Origin: Zopfochytrium polystomum
Taxonomy: Eukaryota; Chytridiomycota; Chytridiomycetes; Chytridiales; Chytridiaceae
Direction: 5' to 3'
DNA: 64,000 nt
NCBI GenBank assembly: GCA_025765615.1
Contig: JAIVFJ010000001.1
Coordinates: forward strand, 248,001 to 312,000
The notes below the pieces were generated by a model. It did not search any database and was not told the DNA's origin. It was given only the letters and a program-made list of their open reading frames with translations. The translations under genes were made by a program, and so were the position numbers. Shown one piece after another: positions 25,001-37,820 of the stretch. The stretch's first letter is position 1. The number at the start of each line of letters is the position of its first letter.

Positions 25001-25061
25001 GAACGCGCTGTCGGTGTTTCAGTATAAGCTGCTTCCCGCTGCGGGCGCTGCAAAAGCGTGA
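19063..25061 (+). CDS. Secreted PQQ-propeller / Ig-like / five-WSC-domain protein
   Basis: Exons 19063-19250, 19477-19825, 19900-20622, 20690-21890, 21949-22133 and 22191-25061 give about 1838 residues, all in phase. A signal peptide (hydrophobic about residues 21-45) is followed by a PQQ-type beta-propeller (repeats such as NVYAVDGLNGTVLASR). Then come Ig-like HYDIN/SPD-2 'choice of anchor' modules (SNIEFGTVFVGSSKTMAV). Five Cys-rich WSC domains follow. The first is divergent; the other four share GCLADNVNNA and EICGGSNALSV-type motifs and are split by long Ser/Thr linkers. WSC domains bind wall glycans, so a wall or extracellular-matrix protein is likely; no C-terminal membrane segment is seen. 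The ATG at 19063 is the only start before the signal. The introns at 22134-22190 and possibly 21723-21785 are in-frame and may be retained. Confidence 0.85.
22675..24660 (+). repeat. Four near-identical WSC units with Ser/Thr linkers
   Basis: WSC domains 2-5 start near 22768, 23345, 23968 and 24700 and repeat at intervals of about 580-730 bp. They share long identical blocks in protein, while the linkers are low-complexity TCC/ACC/TCG codons. This pattern fits recent internal duplication with fast linker change. Confidence 0.8.
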
Positions 25062-26651
<1,590 letters not shown>

Positions 26652-29359
26652 ATGGTGTCTGCCAACGACAGCACCAGCAGCTCCAAGCCGCCCCCTTTTG
26701 GCGGCACGGTCCAGCCGTTGCAGCCACCCTCAACAAGCAAGCCTGCCCCTGCGGCTTCCTCCTCCTCCTCGTCCGCCGCCGCCGCCTCTTCCTCCTCCTC
26801 CTCCTCCTCTACTTCTTTCAACTCTTTCCCTGTCGTTGCTGGGGCCACCAGTCCGGCCTTCCAGGCGAGGGCGCTCTTCCCGCAAGGGCGGATGAGCCCC
26901 GCCCTGCAGTCGCAGCGGCAGCTGTCGTCCCCGACTCCGCCGACGCCGACGGGGTCATCCTTCTCCCGCTCGCTTGGCAAAAAGGCAAGCTACGGCGCGC
27001 TAAACAACAACGGCTCGCAACAGCTCGGCACCTCTCCCATCCGCGGATGCGACGGCCTTCTCGCCTACTCGACCTCTGCGCCACGCGCGATCGTTGGCCC
27101 GCGGAAACCGGCGTCCGATGCCGACTCTGACACTCAAAATGGCCTCGCGAGCACCTCGTTCAGATCGCCACCGCGCCGTCCGATGCAGCTGGGCCGAAGC
27201 GTGAGTCCTACCGCGGGCTTCTCATCGTCGTACAACGCTGCTGTCGCGGCAGGGGCAACTCTGTATCCTCTGTCTGAGCAGCAGGTCGCGAGGGTGATCG
27301 CGGAACACCTGGTCAATCGCGAGGAGATCGAGGCCGCTTCTTCGAACGGACGCGGAGAGCCGGCGTCTGGTGCCAACACGCCGCGGTCGTTCGGCTCCGT
27401 CGCTCACTCGCTCGTGGGAGGTGGGTAGCGCGGGGATCTCATTTGGATCACGTCCCTTCCCCTTATCGCGCTTCCACCACGTGCGTTGACTCAGTTTGTC
27501 TCTCGTCCGATAACACCCCCGCAGGCTCGGTGACACACGACATTTACCAATGGCAGGAGAAGCGGTCAGGCGCCGAACATCGCCGGCGTAACTCTGAGCC
27601 CGATCTGATGGCCGCCCCTCACCGGCAAACGCCTGACCTCATCCGCGCTTCGCATTTGATGGAACCGGGCGTGTTTCGAAGACACTTTGTCACGAACCGT
27701 GCCGTTGCCGAGGGCCGCCAGCCTATCAACGTTACAAGGAACTTCATCGATTTTCTGGCCCTCTACGGTGAGAATACAGAGAATCGTTTTAAACGCGCGA
27801 AAAAGCTAAAATTTTAATTATCGTGATTTTTTGTAGGTTTCTATGGCGGCGATGTCATTCCGGAAGAAGACGAAGACGACGATGATGTTTACGGAGACGA
27901 GTTTCCCGGCGTGCCAGTCGGTGCTGGTGCGGGCGATCCCGGAGAATCGCCTCCGAACGAAAACACGGCTCTTATTGGAAGCTCTCAGTCAGGAAGGCAC
28001 AGATCCAACTCTGCGAGCGTTCATTCTGTGCAGGGAACGTCTGGCAAGAAGGTTTTCTTCATGTTGATGAAGGCGTTTGTTGGCACCGGTGTCTTGTTTC
28101 TGCCGAAAGCCTTTGCGAACGGTGGAATGGGATTCTCTATTGTCTTGATGGTTCTTATTGGATGGCTCACGCTCCACTGCATGCTTCTTCTCGTTGAGAC
28201 AAGTAGAAAGCTGGGAGGGTCATTTGGGGACTTGGGAGAAAAGCTTTACGGGAATGGAGTTCGACAACTTGTTCTAGCCTCCATTGCCATCTCGCAGGTA
28301 AAGTTTGCCTTTCAATCAAACTGAGCAATCGATCATCCCACTTATCAGCAAAGAATTCCCTTTGTTTGTGCATCGAAGGCAGGATTCTGCTGTGCCTACT
28401 ATATTTTCGTCGCACAAAACCTCCGCGACTTGACGATGATTGTATCCAATTGCCAATGGATATTGCCAGACTGGTTCTTTATCGTGGTTCAACTGGTTCT
28501 CTACATTCCTCTGTCTTGGGTCCGCCGCATCAAGCACTTTCACGTTACCTCGCTTGTTGCTGACGTATTTATTTTACTCGGCCTCGGCTACATTTTCTAT
28601 TACGACCTCACGATTCTGGCGACTCGCGGCCCCGCGCACGACATTGTTTGGATCAACGCCGAGTCCTTTTCGCTTTTCGTCGGCACCGCCATGTTTGCAT
28701 TTGAGGGAATCTGTCTCATCTTGCCGATTGCCGAGTCGATGAAACGCCCAGAGGATTTTGGTTGGATTCTTACCCTCGTCATCGCGGTTGTGGGCGTGAT
28801 CTTTATCGGAATCGGCGCAACCGGCTACCTCACCTTTGGCGCCAAAGTCGAAACCGTCGTGTTCCTCAACATGCCCAAATCCTCCGGCGTCGTGCTCTCC
28901 CTCCAGTTCTTTTACGCCATCGCCATCCTCCTCTCCTTCCCGCTCTGCGTGTACCCGTCGATCCGCATCACCGAAAGCGCCGTCTTTGGTGTCCTCGACG
29001 GCAAAAAGTCGAATCTCGTCAAGTGGCAAAAGAACCTGATGCGCGCCGTCCTCGTCGCATTCCTTGGTTTTGTCGCGTGGTCTGGATCCAACAACCTCGA
29101 CAAGGTCGTCAGCCTCGTCGGTTGCCTCGCGTGCATCCCGCTCAGCTTTATTTACCCCGCGCTCTTCCACTACCACATTGCAAAGAACGCGTGGGTCAAG
29201 TTTATGGACATTGCCATCGTGCTGTTTGGCGCGGTCGCGGTCGTTTACACGACGTATGTGACCCTGGAGCAGTGGGTGGACGGCGCTCCGGACGTTCCGG
29301 TCGATCGGTGCGCCGATCCCGCCAGCGGCGGCTTGCTCAAAGCAGCTTTCGAGTTGTAA
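26652..29359 (+). CDS. Vacuolar-type amino acid transporter (AVT3/SLC36-like, AAAP family)
   Basis: Exons 26652-27420, 27525-27767, 27837-28297 and 28379-29359 give 817 residues. The long cytosolic N terminus is Ser/Ala-rich, then carries NVTRNFIDFLALYGFYGG and an acidic EEDEDDDDVY patch, as in fungal AVT3/AVT4 proteins. From about residue 440 come eleven likely membrane segments, beginning at the AAAP landmark MKAFVGTGVLFLPKAF and including FAFEGICLILPIAESM, the usual substrate-site region. The family exports neutral amino acids from the vacuole with protons. Family membership is clear; vacuolar location is inferred from it. The start is the ATG at 26652, after a CCCTC-rich leader. Confidence 0.9.
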
Positions 29360-30261
29360 TTTCGCGCCACCCATTTTCTTTTTACTTTTTTTTCCCCCTT
29401 AGTCCAGTCGAGGAAGTATTGTCGGGAATCCCCTTAATCTTGCAAGTGGGGTTTGGCTAGTATTTGTGATGGGTGGGGGAGATTTAGTTTTCCACTATTT
29501 TTGTGTAACCCCCCTTTTACCATTTACGTCCCCTTCATCCTTCCTTCTACACTACTCTGTTCCGATCGGTTCATTACAATCCCGATTCGTCTGCTCCCCA
29601 AACTCCAATCATCAACCCACACTTTCCCCTCTCCGCCAAGAGCAACCCCAGATTCCAAAGTTTAACCCCCACCCACCTGCGTTGCCGCTGTATGTGTGAA
29701 GCAGCCCAGAAGATTTGGGCTGGTAACGTTCTGTCGGCTTCGCCCCACAAGTTCATCCTTATTCCAACGACATCGCCCCTCCGGCCTTCAAATTTTGCGC
29801 CGCGGGGGTCCGCCTGTTTACTCTAAATAAAATGCGCTGCAAGGTTTTGCCGCTGCTTTGATCCCTTTTAGTTCCCTCTCTCTTCTTTCGCAGCAGCAGG
29901 CGGGAGGGACCGGTCGTTGTCATGCCGTTGCCTCGTGCAATTAGCTCATTGCCTCCCACACCACACATGCTCCTCGCTTTAATATGTAACCGTGAACCGT
30001 TGCAGCCATCATGGAGCCAGCGTGGCTTTAGCTTAGTAAACTCACGGCGATTTTTGGCACTTCCGAAAGTCTTCTCCTTCATATTATCAGCTGTAAGCTC
30101 CACAGAGGCTTCTCTATTTCCATTTCGTACGAAAGAAAAAGATAGAAAGTGATCAAATTGACGCCGCAGGACCGGTAGGAATAGGCCTTAGATCGACCCC
30201 CGACCACGACAGTGCTACCAAAGACTCACACAAGGCAACCCATCGCCCAAGCAGCGGCGCC
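29360..30261. other. Intergenic region between convergent genes
   Basis: This lies between the 3' ends of the AVT-type transporter (+) and the rhomboid-like gene (-). It is pyrimidine-rich; I see no gene, tRNA or repeat worth naming. Confidence 0.6.
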
Positions 30262-31739
30262 TCACCACGCAACGCCAGTGAGCGCCCAGTGGTACAAGAA
30301 CGCGGTGCCAACACCGCCCATCCAGCTGCCAAACGCCCTCACGTCCAGACCGTGGACCAACCCCTCCATCAGCAGATGCACCGCGAGGTAGTCCCGCATC
30401 GCCGCCGCCTGCCCGCGCGTCGGCATCATCCACACCACGCCCACTCCCGTCCACGGGTCCACGTACACCGCCGCCCCGTCGTCGTCACCAACGCCCCCAA
30501 ACGAGCCTGCGCCGACAGCAACTACCATGGACAGCGCCCGCGCGGCAGCGATAATCCCTCCGGCGCCGCACCACCCGGCGCGGTCGAGCCCCCCAGCGCC
30601 GCCGCCCCGCAGGACGCCACCGGCCCCGACGACCCGCGGCCCGCCGCGCCCCCGGTCCCCCCAACCCCCGCCGCTCAGCGCCTCGACGGCCAGGACCCCC
30701 AGCGCGCTGCCGACGCCCGCGGCAACCAAGAACGCCAGGACCTCCCACTCGCCACCACCACCACCCCCCGCCCTCAACCGCCACACGTCCTCGACCAGCC
30801 CCGGCGCCGTGGCATAAAGAACCGCCGCGTTCCCGACCGCGGCGACGGTGCCGGCGTGCACCCACGGCGCGACGACCATCGCGGCCAGGTTCCCTCTTCG
30901 CAGAGTCGAGTCGAGCGAGAGCTCGCACTGGCGGAGGAGGGTTTGCCCGAGCCGGGTGCGGGTGAAGCGGTATCGGAGGAGGAGGTAGAGGAGGTGGAGG
31001 GCCACGACGGCGAGCGCGAGCGCGGCGGGAAAGTCGAGGGGCGGGAGGGCGAGGGGGAAGAACGAGTCTGCGGGCGGGTCTTGCGGGGCGTAAGGGGCCG
31101 GGGGTGGGGAGTAGAGGTTGCAGTGGGGGCCAGTGTAGCGGGAGCTTGTGCAGAGGCAGGTTTCCGGAGCGATGCAGATGCCTTTTGTGATTGATGAGAT
31201 AGATGTTTCAGCACTACATGCAAGGGTGCGAGTGAGGCCGATAGAAAAGAATGGGTTACCGTGAACGCATCGAGAGCATTTCGGTGACGCCCACTCTTGG
31301 AGTTGCGCAAGCCAGTGGTTTCCATCGTCGAATGTCGGCAGCGGCAGCCACTTGCCCCAAAGCCCTAAGAAGAGCCGTCGCGCTCTGCCGAACGACGGCT
31401 CGATGGACACGATCGAAAACAACCAGTAGTCGTAGAACTTGATCATGTTAACTGCAAACGCGTTGAGGGAGTTGTTAGTGGTCTGGGATCGGTTGGTTCC
31501 CTCACTCACATCGAGCCACCCCCCAACACCGATTCCAAAAACGATCGGGACCGACTCACACACGGCACGGAGATCCAGGAGGCGAGGCGGGAGGCAAGGC
31601 CCGCTAGGAATCCACCGTTGAACTCTGCAGCTTCGTGCATCGCGCGGAAGAACGAATCGCGGTCGGGCCGCGACAAGAGCGAGATGCCGGCGACGAAGAC
31701 GGCTGCGGGAATAAACGAGCGATGTGCCGTCTGCGCCAT
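30262..31739 (-). CDS. EGF-like plus rhomboid-like membrane protein, probably inactive
   Basis: Exons 31739-31562, 31451-31260 and 31181-30262 give 429 residues. Splicing out 31182-31259 creates a clean EGF-like module (CVHGICIAPETCLC...GPHC), which supports the model. A hydrophobic N-terminal segment precedes it. After it come six or so hydrophobic segments in rhomboid order: a WVHAGTVAAVGN loop-like motif, a GAGG motif where rhomboids have GxSG, and WMGGVGTAFLYHW where they have the catalytic HxxG. So Ser is replaced by Gly and His by Trp, implying a pseudoprotease. Rhomboid assignment rests on motif order and is moderate. It is divergent from the CRT10-type gene, with start codons about 50 bp apart. 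Confidence 0.55.
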
Positions 31740-31791
31740 CGTTGGAAGCTGGAAGAAAGCGAACAATTGCAAATCGCAACGAACAGCTGAC

Positions 31792-34531
31792 ATGTCAGAC
31801 GGCGTCAACGACGTCGTCGTTTTGCACGTGCACGCGGCGGCCCGGTCGGCACGGCTGCACCGGACGCGACGGCTGCAGCCGCATCAACCGCGAAATCAGC
31901 TTCGTGGCCGGGGCGAAGTCGGCCGCGGAGGTACTAACGGCGAGCTGGATGGCTCCCATTCGGACGACGATGCCGAGAGCAGAAGGGATCACGCGGGACC
32001 GGGGATCGCAGACGAATCCGACCTTGACGAAGAGGAGCAGGAGGAGGAGGAGGAGGAGGAGGAGGTTACCATTCTCCAATGTCGACAGTACCTGCAAGGA
32101 ATCTCGCAATGGTAAACCAACACTCGCCCTCCCCCTTTTTTTTTTTGTTTGGTGCAAACTAAGGCCGCAGGCTGACATTTGGAGGTGCGCGGCAGCCGGC
32201 CGTGGCGCATGAACCTCCTCGCCTCGTCGCCGTCTGATCCTAACGTCTTCTTTCTCGCCGTCCTGGACACCATTCACTGCTTTCGCATGTTTCGCGGCCT
32301 TTCCCAGCCAGAGGCGTTCCACAAAATACCTCCTCCGCCTCGACCAGTTGAGACTCTTTGCAAACTGATGCTCTCAGGTGAAAAGTTGATGGTTCCCGTT
32401 GTATCCCAGCCCATGGCGGCGTCGACCTCGCCAAACTCACCGCGACCGACACGCGCGCCAATAAACGCGATCAAATCTGGATTCGTTGGAAGCGACGAAG
32501 TTTTGGTCACCGTTGACGACGACGGTTTCGTCGTCATTCACTTTCCGTCGTCCATCGTCACAAAATCCACACCGCCGAGCGACGCGGACCTCGCGCTGCG
32601 TCCCCCGATAGTCCTCTCAAATAACGGTTCCTCCACATGGGGAATAGCAATTCATCCGTCCTCGCATCTGGTGGCCGTCAGCGCGAATTCATGGCGCATA
32701 CGGCTGTTTGATTTACGGTACCGGGGGCGTCCGCAAGGACCCGGTGCGCTTGGTAGTTCTGACGCACAGTCAAGCCTAGGTGGCGTTGAAACGGCCGAGC
32801 TGGTCGGCCACTCGCACAATGTCCCTTGCATCAATTTTACTGACGACGGAAAGTACTTGGGATCTTGCTCGATTGGTGAGAGACTTTTTGGGCGAAGCAC
32901 GAGCACGAAAGAATACAGCTGACGGTATATCGCAGACGGAACATGCATAGTCTGGAATGTTCGGACAAGACAGTCAGTGTCGATTCTTAGCATTGGGGAA
33001 GGAATTTTTTGGTAAACGAGCACCGCTCATATCTGCACACCCTCTGAAATCCGTTCATTTCACGCAGGAATTGGCACATCCGATTCATCCCTCGCAAACA
33101 CATCAAAAAGTTCAGCCTCCCTCAGTCCAGAGCGTCGAAAGCCCTTCGCTCGCAGCAGCAGCGGCCCCGCCGCGAAAGCCCCATGGCACTGTTTGACAGT
33201 GAGGCCTCCAGCTTGACCAGGTCAGACGAGGAAGACAACCTCGAACAAGTCGATTTGGACTCAAATGCGGAGTTCGGACCTGTGGAATCGCCTCTGGGCG
33301 CGCCTATGGGCCGAGATAATGGCGGTGAAGAGCACGTCAGCGACAGAGCGACTGCCGAGGAGGCACCCACACCAAGTGGAGCCGACTGGGCTCGCGACTT
33401 TCGCCACATGGACGAGCTTGTTGAGGACGTTTTTTTCGAAGCCGGCGGCTCCGCTTTCGGATCCACTCATGGCGACTCGGCGTCCGACGCCGACGCCGAC
33501 GCCAGTGATTACGAGTCGCCCGCGACGACCGACGCCGGCGCGCGCGTGACTCGAGGCCGCGGCCGGCTCGCCAGCATTTCACGGCCAGAAGTAGGCATCG
33601 ACGACGGACATGATGATTCCGCCTTTGACATTGATGCGCTGATGGATGGAGACGAGAGCAGCAGCACAGACGAAAGCGGCGACTGGCGCAGCGGTGCGAG
33701 CGATGTTTTAATTGACGGAAGCGAAGGCGACGAAGACCGCGGGGACGACGCGTCGTTTCACGAGGACAGAGGCGCTCGAAAACTCACAATCCGCGTCAGA
33801 ATCTTCGGAAGACTTTGCGCCAGCGTGGCTAGCGCCAGATCTATCTGGTGCGTTTCGAACGTGGGGCGATGGTTTTTCTTTAGACTATCTAATCGTTTTC
33901 CCCAATCACGAATTCTTCAGGCGATTCGGAAGCGTTTCTGTCGACGACAGTTCTCCGAGCTGACACCGACTTCACCGACCTTGCCATTTACACGACCGCG
34001 CATAGTATCATGTTGTATGATCCAAAGGTTCCGCAAATAGTTTCGCAGATAGAAAACGTGTTTCGGCCATTTTACGCACGGCTGACGACGTTCTTCGACC
34101 GTAAGTTCTTGAATAATGATCGCTTTTGCTAATCCGATTGCAAAAACGCGTGCAGGCATCGCTTTGGTAGAGTTCATTCCAGAACTCCACCTCCTCATTG
34201 TTGCGTCGCAAGCCGGCGTGACAGCGCTCATCGGATTAAAAATGTGAGAACCCAATGCTTCGCGCTGTGCCCAGCCAGCAGTCTAACCTGCACACCAAAC
34301 CGCAGGAACCAGCTGGGTAACCCGCACCTCGAGTTCCAGACCTACCTCCCTGTCGCGGATTACCACCCCTCCCCGTTGCTGGGCATGTTTGTCAGCCGCC
34401 ACATCTCGCCGGAACCGTGCCTCACGTATTTCCAGCTGACTCTGCTGGGCCACGACGCAAAGGTATCAAGTTACGAGATTCGGAGGGGAACCAGTCGGAA
34501 CAGAATCGCCATTGAGCATTTGGTTTTGTGA
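31792..34531 (+). CDS. CRT10: CRT10-type WD-repeat protein
   Basis: Exons 31792-32111, 32196-32875, 32936-32972, 33068-33871, 33921-34100, 34156-34243 and 34306-34531. Landmarks: an acidic run before VTILQCRQYL, MNLLASSPSDPNVFFLAVLD, a WD unit HSHNVPCINF...SCSIDGTCIVW, a long acidic low-complexity insert, and the C-terminal VEFIPELHLLIVASQAG. These match the CRT10 family, WD proteins linked in yeast to control of ribonucleotide reductase genes. All junctions close in phase except inside exon 4. There the frame must shift by one base between about 33714 and 33830, in the acidic region: either a missed short intron, a sequence error or a true frameshift. Molecular role in this organism is inferred. 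Confidence 0.68.
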
Positions 34532-34743
34532 TTGCGCGAGATTACTGATGGAAAACAGCATTTTTGGGCCAAAGTTGTACTGGGTGTAATCATATTTGTA
34601 GAAGAAGAGAGGTTCGGGTCGTCGGTCAAAGAGCCGGCAACACTTTTATTACGTGAAGACATGTGATGGCGTTCTAAAACGGCCCGGAGAACGAATGAAG
34701 AAGTTGCACAAGATATCAAGGGCAAGAGCAGGTCAAAGTTGGT

Positions 34744-35972
34744 CTACTTCGGTGTCGCAGATGGCTTTGCACATTTGCGGAATTCCTTGGTCTTAAAAGG
34801 TTGTTCTTCAAGTTAGTGGCTGAGAATCGGTGAAGGAGCAACCTCACCAATGTAACTGGGCACATCATCTCCTCCCAATTGATTGGGAACATTGTGTGGC
34901 CTGCGAGCAGATTGCATGTCGTAAGTTGTGGGGGCTGGTGGCGGCTTTCGAGGCCTTACCAGCAGCGCTCTCTGCGAAGATAACACCCAGCTCGTTCTTT
35001 GCCGTCGACAGAAAGTAGGAACGGGAGTCACCTAATGAGATGACTTGTGCCCTACAGAAGGAAACCCAAGAGAATCAATTAGTATCGATAATTATCAAAC
35101 GGCGCGCTGCTCGCCGAGCCACATCCCACCAGAACCGCACTCCACCAAAAAAAAAAAAAAAAAAAAAAAAAAGAAAGGGGTCTCTCACTTTACGATATCC
35201 CCAGGTCTGTAGCACTTGTAAATCTGCACCTTGTCCTTCTCCGTGGCGCGCACGTCCTGGACGCGGATGACGCCCTGAAAGTTTTCCGAGCACGGCACGC
35301 CGCCGACGATGAGGATGCTGAGGGTCGCTTGCCGCGGATTGATGCGGACGACGCGGCCGATCACGGTGCTGTCGACTTCGGGGATGATGGAAGAGGATTT
35401 GAGGTTCGGGGCGCTGACGGTGACGGTGGGGAGCTTATGGGATTGTCAGAATTTTTTTTTTTTTTTTTTTTTTTGTTTTCGGGTTCCCCCAAGGGCGCGT
35501 CCTTACGTCGTCCGACGTCGATGGGGGGAGGATTCGTCGGTATCCCAAGACGGACGCGTATATTCTGTCGTCGCTATTGTTGGTGGGATTTATAACGATC
35601 AAGGGGTGGAAAGGCTTTGCTTAGTCCACCGTAACCGCTACCCGAAAGGAATCAAACTTACCGCTCGTACGTCCCCGCGCCAGCTTGCCGAATCCGTCCG
35701 GATTTCAGAGAGAAGCAGCCAAAGGGCAGGTGCAAGAGATGGGGAAAGGGGTTGGGGTTTGTCAGATTTGCTGCAGCCGACCAATACCAAAACCGAAAGC
35801 GCTTTGGCAGTTGGGCGCCTGTTCATCCTCCTGCGAGTTGCTCACCCTTGTATTCGTGCGTCATCCCCAGCTCGTCGCCGGGAGTGACTGCCGCGTCGGA
35901 GTCGGCGTTGGCCAGATCGCCAGTAACCTGCATTGTCACGTCGGCGTCCTGGGCGTTGGCTGATGGTGACAT
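34744..35972 (-). CDS. CSL4: Exosome cap subunit CSL4 (S1/zinc-ribbon)
   Basis: Seven exons: 35972-35846,35683-35662, 35573-35507, 35433-35189, 35051-34960, 34900-34857 and 34791-34744. They give 214 residues, the family's size. The N-terminal domain has VTPGDELG and AGAGTYER. The S1 domain includes INPRQATLSILIVGG, GVIRVQDVRATEKDKV and [31 protein letters not shown]. The C terminus has EMMCP and KEFRKCAKP. CSL4 sits on the nuclear and cytoplasmic RNA exosome ring in RNA decay and processing. Exon 2 is only 22 nt. Two introns carry long poly(T)/(A) runs. Every junction closes in phase, which makes the model secure. The start is the ATG before SPSANAQDAD. Confidence 0.94.
35147..35172. repeat. 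Poly(A) tract in CSL4 intron 4
   Basis: 26 A on the plus strand, inside the intron between 35189 and 35051. A second homopolymer, poly(T) on the plus strand at about 35452-35474, lies in the preceding intron. Confidence 0.85.
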
Positions 35973-36270
35973 GGACGCAGAAAAACAGACAAGAAAGAAA
36001 CCTGCACCAGCGGCTTGACTATGCCACACCCTCCCTCGCTTCAGGCACAATAGCAGTGCTGCCATTGAGAAGGGCAGGCGTGCCATTGCCAATTCATCCT
36101 TTCCCGGGCTCGTCCTATCTCTCGTAGAGTTAATCTATTCAACTCCATTAAGCTGAAGGAGATTTATTTGAAACGGGAAAGCTTTCCGCTTAGCGGCTCG
36201 AATTTCGGTGTTTCGTTTTTCGTCATTGGACGATTGTCATTCCAGCAGACCCGTTGGCGGCAACATTCAA
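35973..36270. other. Gap between CSL4 start and the NLR-like gene's stop
   Basis: About 300 nt with no gene. It must hold the CSL4 promoter and the 3' end of the receptor gene's transcript. Confidence 0.5.
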
Positions 36271-37820
36271 TCATCTTCCTTTGCTCCCTTCCTTCAATAA
36301 AAACTTTGCGACTTCCAGATTTCCGCTGATAGACGCGACCTGAAGTGGGGTCGCGTTGTCCGAGTTTTCTGCATCCATGTTCGCTCCATACTGAACCAGC
36401 AGCTTGACGACTCCCAAGTGTCCGATCTGAGAAGCAATGTGGAGCGGAGTCCAGCGATTCACATCCTCTGCATCTACATTGACTCCTTGCCGCAGTAACC
36501 ACTCAACCACTTCGATGTGCCCTTCCTTAGATGCAATGAATAGTGGGGTCGCCTTGTCCACATTTTCAGCTTCGCCGTTCGCTCCTGCCTGATGCAATCG
36601 CTCGACTACCTCCAATAATCCATTTTGAGCGGCAGTGTGAAGGGAGGTCCATGAGCTCGCTTGGTAAGCATTTACATCAGCTCCTCCCTGAAGCAACCAA
36701 TCAACTACTTCAACATGTCCATTATGTGACGGCAATATAAAGAGGAGTCGCCTTGTCCATATTCGCAGCATTAACGTTCGCTCCATGCCGCAGCAAGCAC
36801 TTGATCACTTCCAAATGTCCATTGTCCGATGCCGCATACAGAGGGGTTGCCTTTTTCACATCTGATTCGTCGACAGTTGCCCCTTGCTGAAGGAGCCACT
36901 CGACCACCTCGGACTGACCCTTCCGCGAAGCAACAAAAAGTGGAGTGGCGTTTTCGCCATCCATGGCGTTTATGTTTGCGCCTAGCTGGAGCAAACACTG
37001 AATCACTTCCACCTGCCCATTCTGCGAGGCAACGTGGAGGGGAGTTGACTTGCTTGCATTCTTCGCACCCACGTCCGCTCCCTGCTGTAGCAACCATTTC
37101 ACAACCTCCACATTTCCGTGCTCTGCTGCAATGTGCAACGGGGTCGCCTTTTTGACGTTGGGAGCATTCACTTTGGCTCCTTGCTGAACCAGCAATTTCA
37201 CGACTTCAAGGTGTCCATTCTTGGAAGCAACATACAGTGGCGCTTCGCCGTCAACATTCTCTGCGTCCACGTGAGCTCCTTGTTGGAGCAACCACTTGAC
37301 CACCTCCAACTGCCCGTTCTGAGACGCGATATAGAGTGGAGTTGCCTTTGTCCAAAGTTGGGCCTCAATTCCCGCTCGGTGCTGCAGCAACAACTTGACA
37401 ACTTCCAAGTGTCCATTCTGAGAGGCAATATGAAGGGGAGTTGAATTATTCACGTTTTCAACATTCACTTCAGCTCCTTCCTCCAGCAACCACTGAATGA
37501 CTTCCGCATGCCCATTCTTTGACGCAACGTACAGCGGGGTCGCCCCTTTCGCATTCGGTGCCTCAATTTTCGCTCCGTGTCGAACCAACAGCTTGACAAC
37601 TTCCAACTGTCCGTTCTCTGATGCAAAGTGAAGGGGTGTCGCCTTCTTTGCGTTCTCCGCATCAACTTTGGCTCCTTGCTGCAGCAACCACCGTGCCACT
37701 TCCAACTGTCCACTTTCTGATGCAAAATGAAGCGCAGTTCTTTTCTTTATATCAACATAATCCACAGAAGCATGGTTTGTCTGGAACCAGTTCTGCAGTT
37801 CCACCGGTGTGTGACTGTCC
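36271..37820 (-). repeat. Fifteen tandem ankyrin repeats (99-bp units)
   Basis: The units follow TPLHIASQNGHLEVVKLLLQ with short variation. Neighbouring repeats differ mainly at turn positions, as expected of a tandem array kept similar by duplication or conversion. Unit 11 holds the one-base frame break. Confidence 0.9.

Noticed and set aside
22489..25027. Large alternative frames through the WSC repeats (Arg/Pro- or His-rich, both strands)
   Set aside because: They arise from repeated TCG/ACC-type codons read out of frame; the Cys-rich WSC frame explains the region.
30289..31194. 301-codon plus-strand frame opposite the rhomboid-like gene
   Set aside because: It is Pro/Arg-rich with no domain, in a very GC-rich exon; the minus frame has the EGF and membrane segments and closes in phase.
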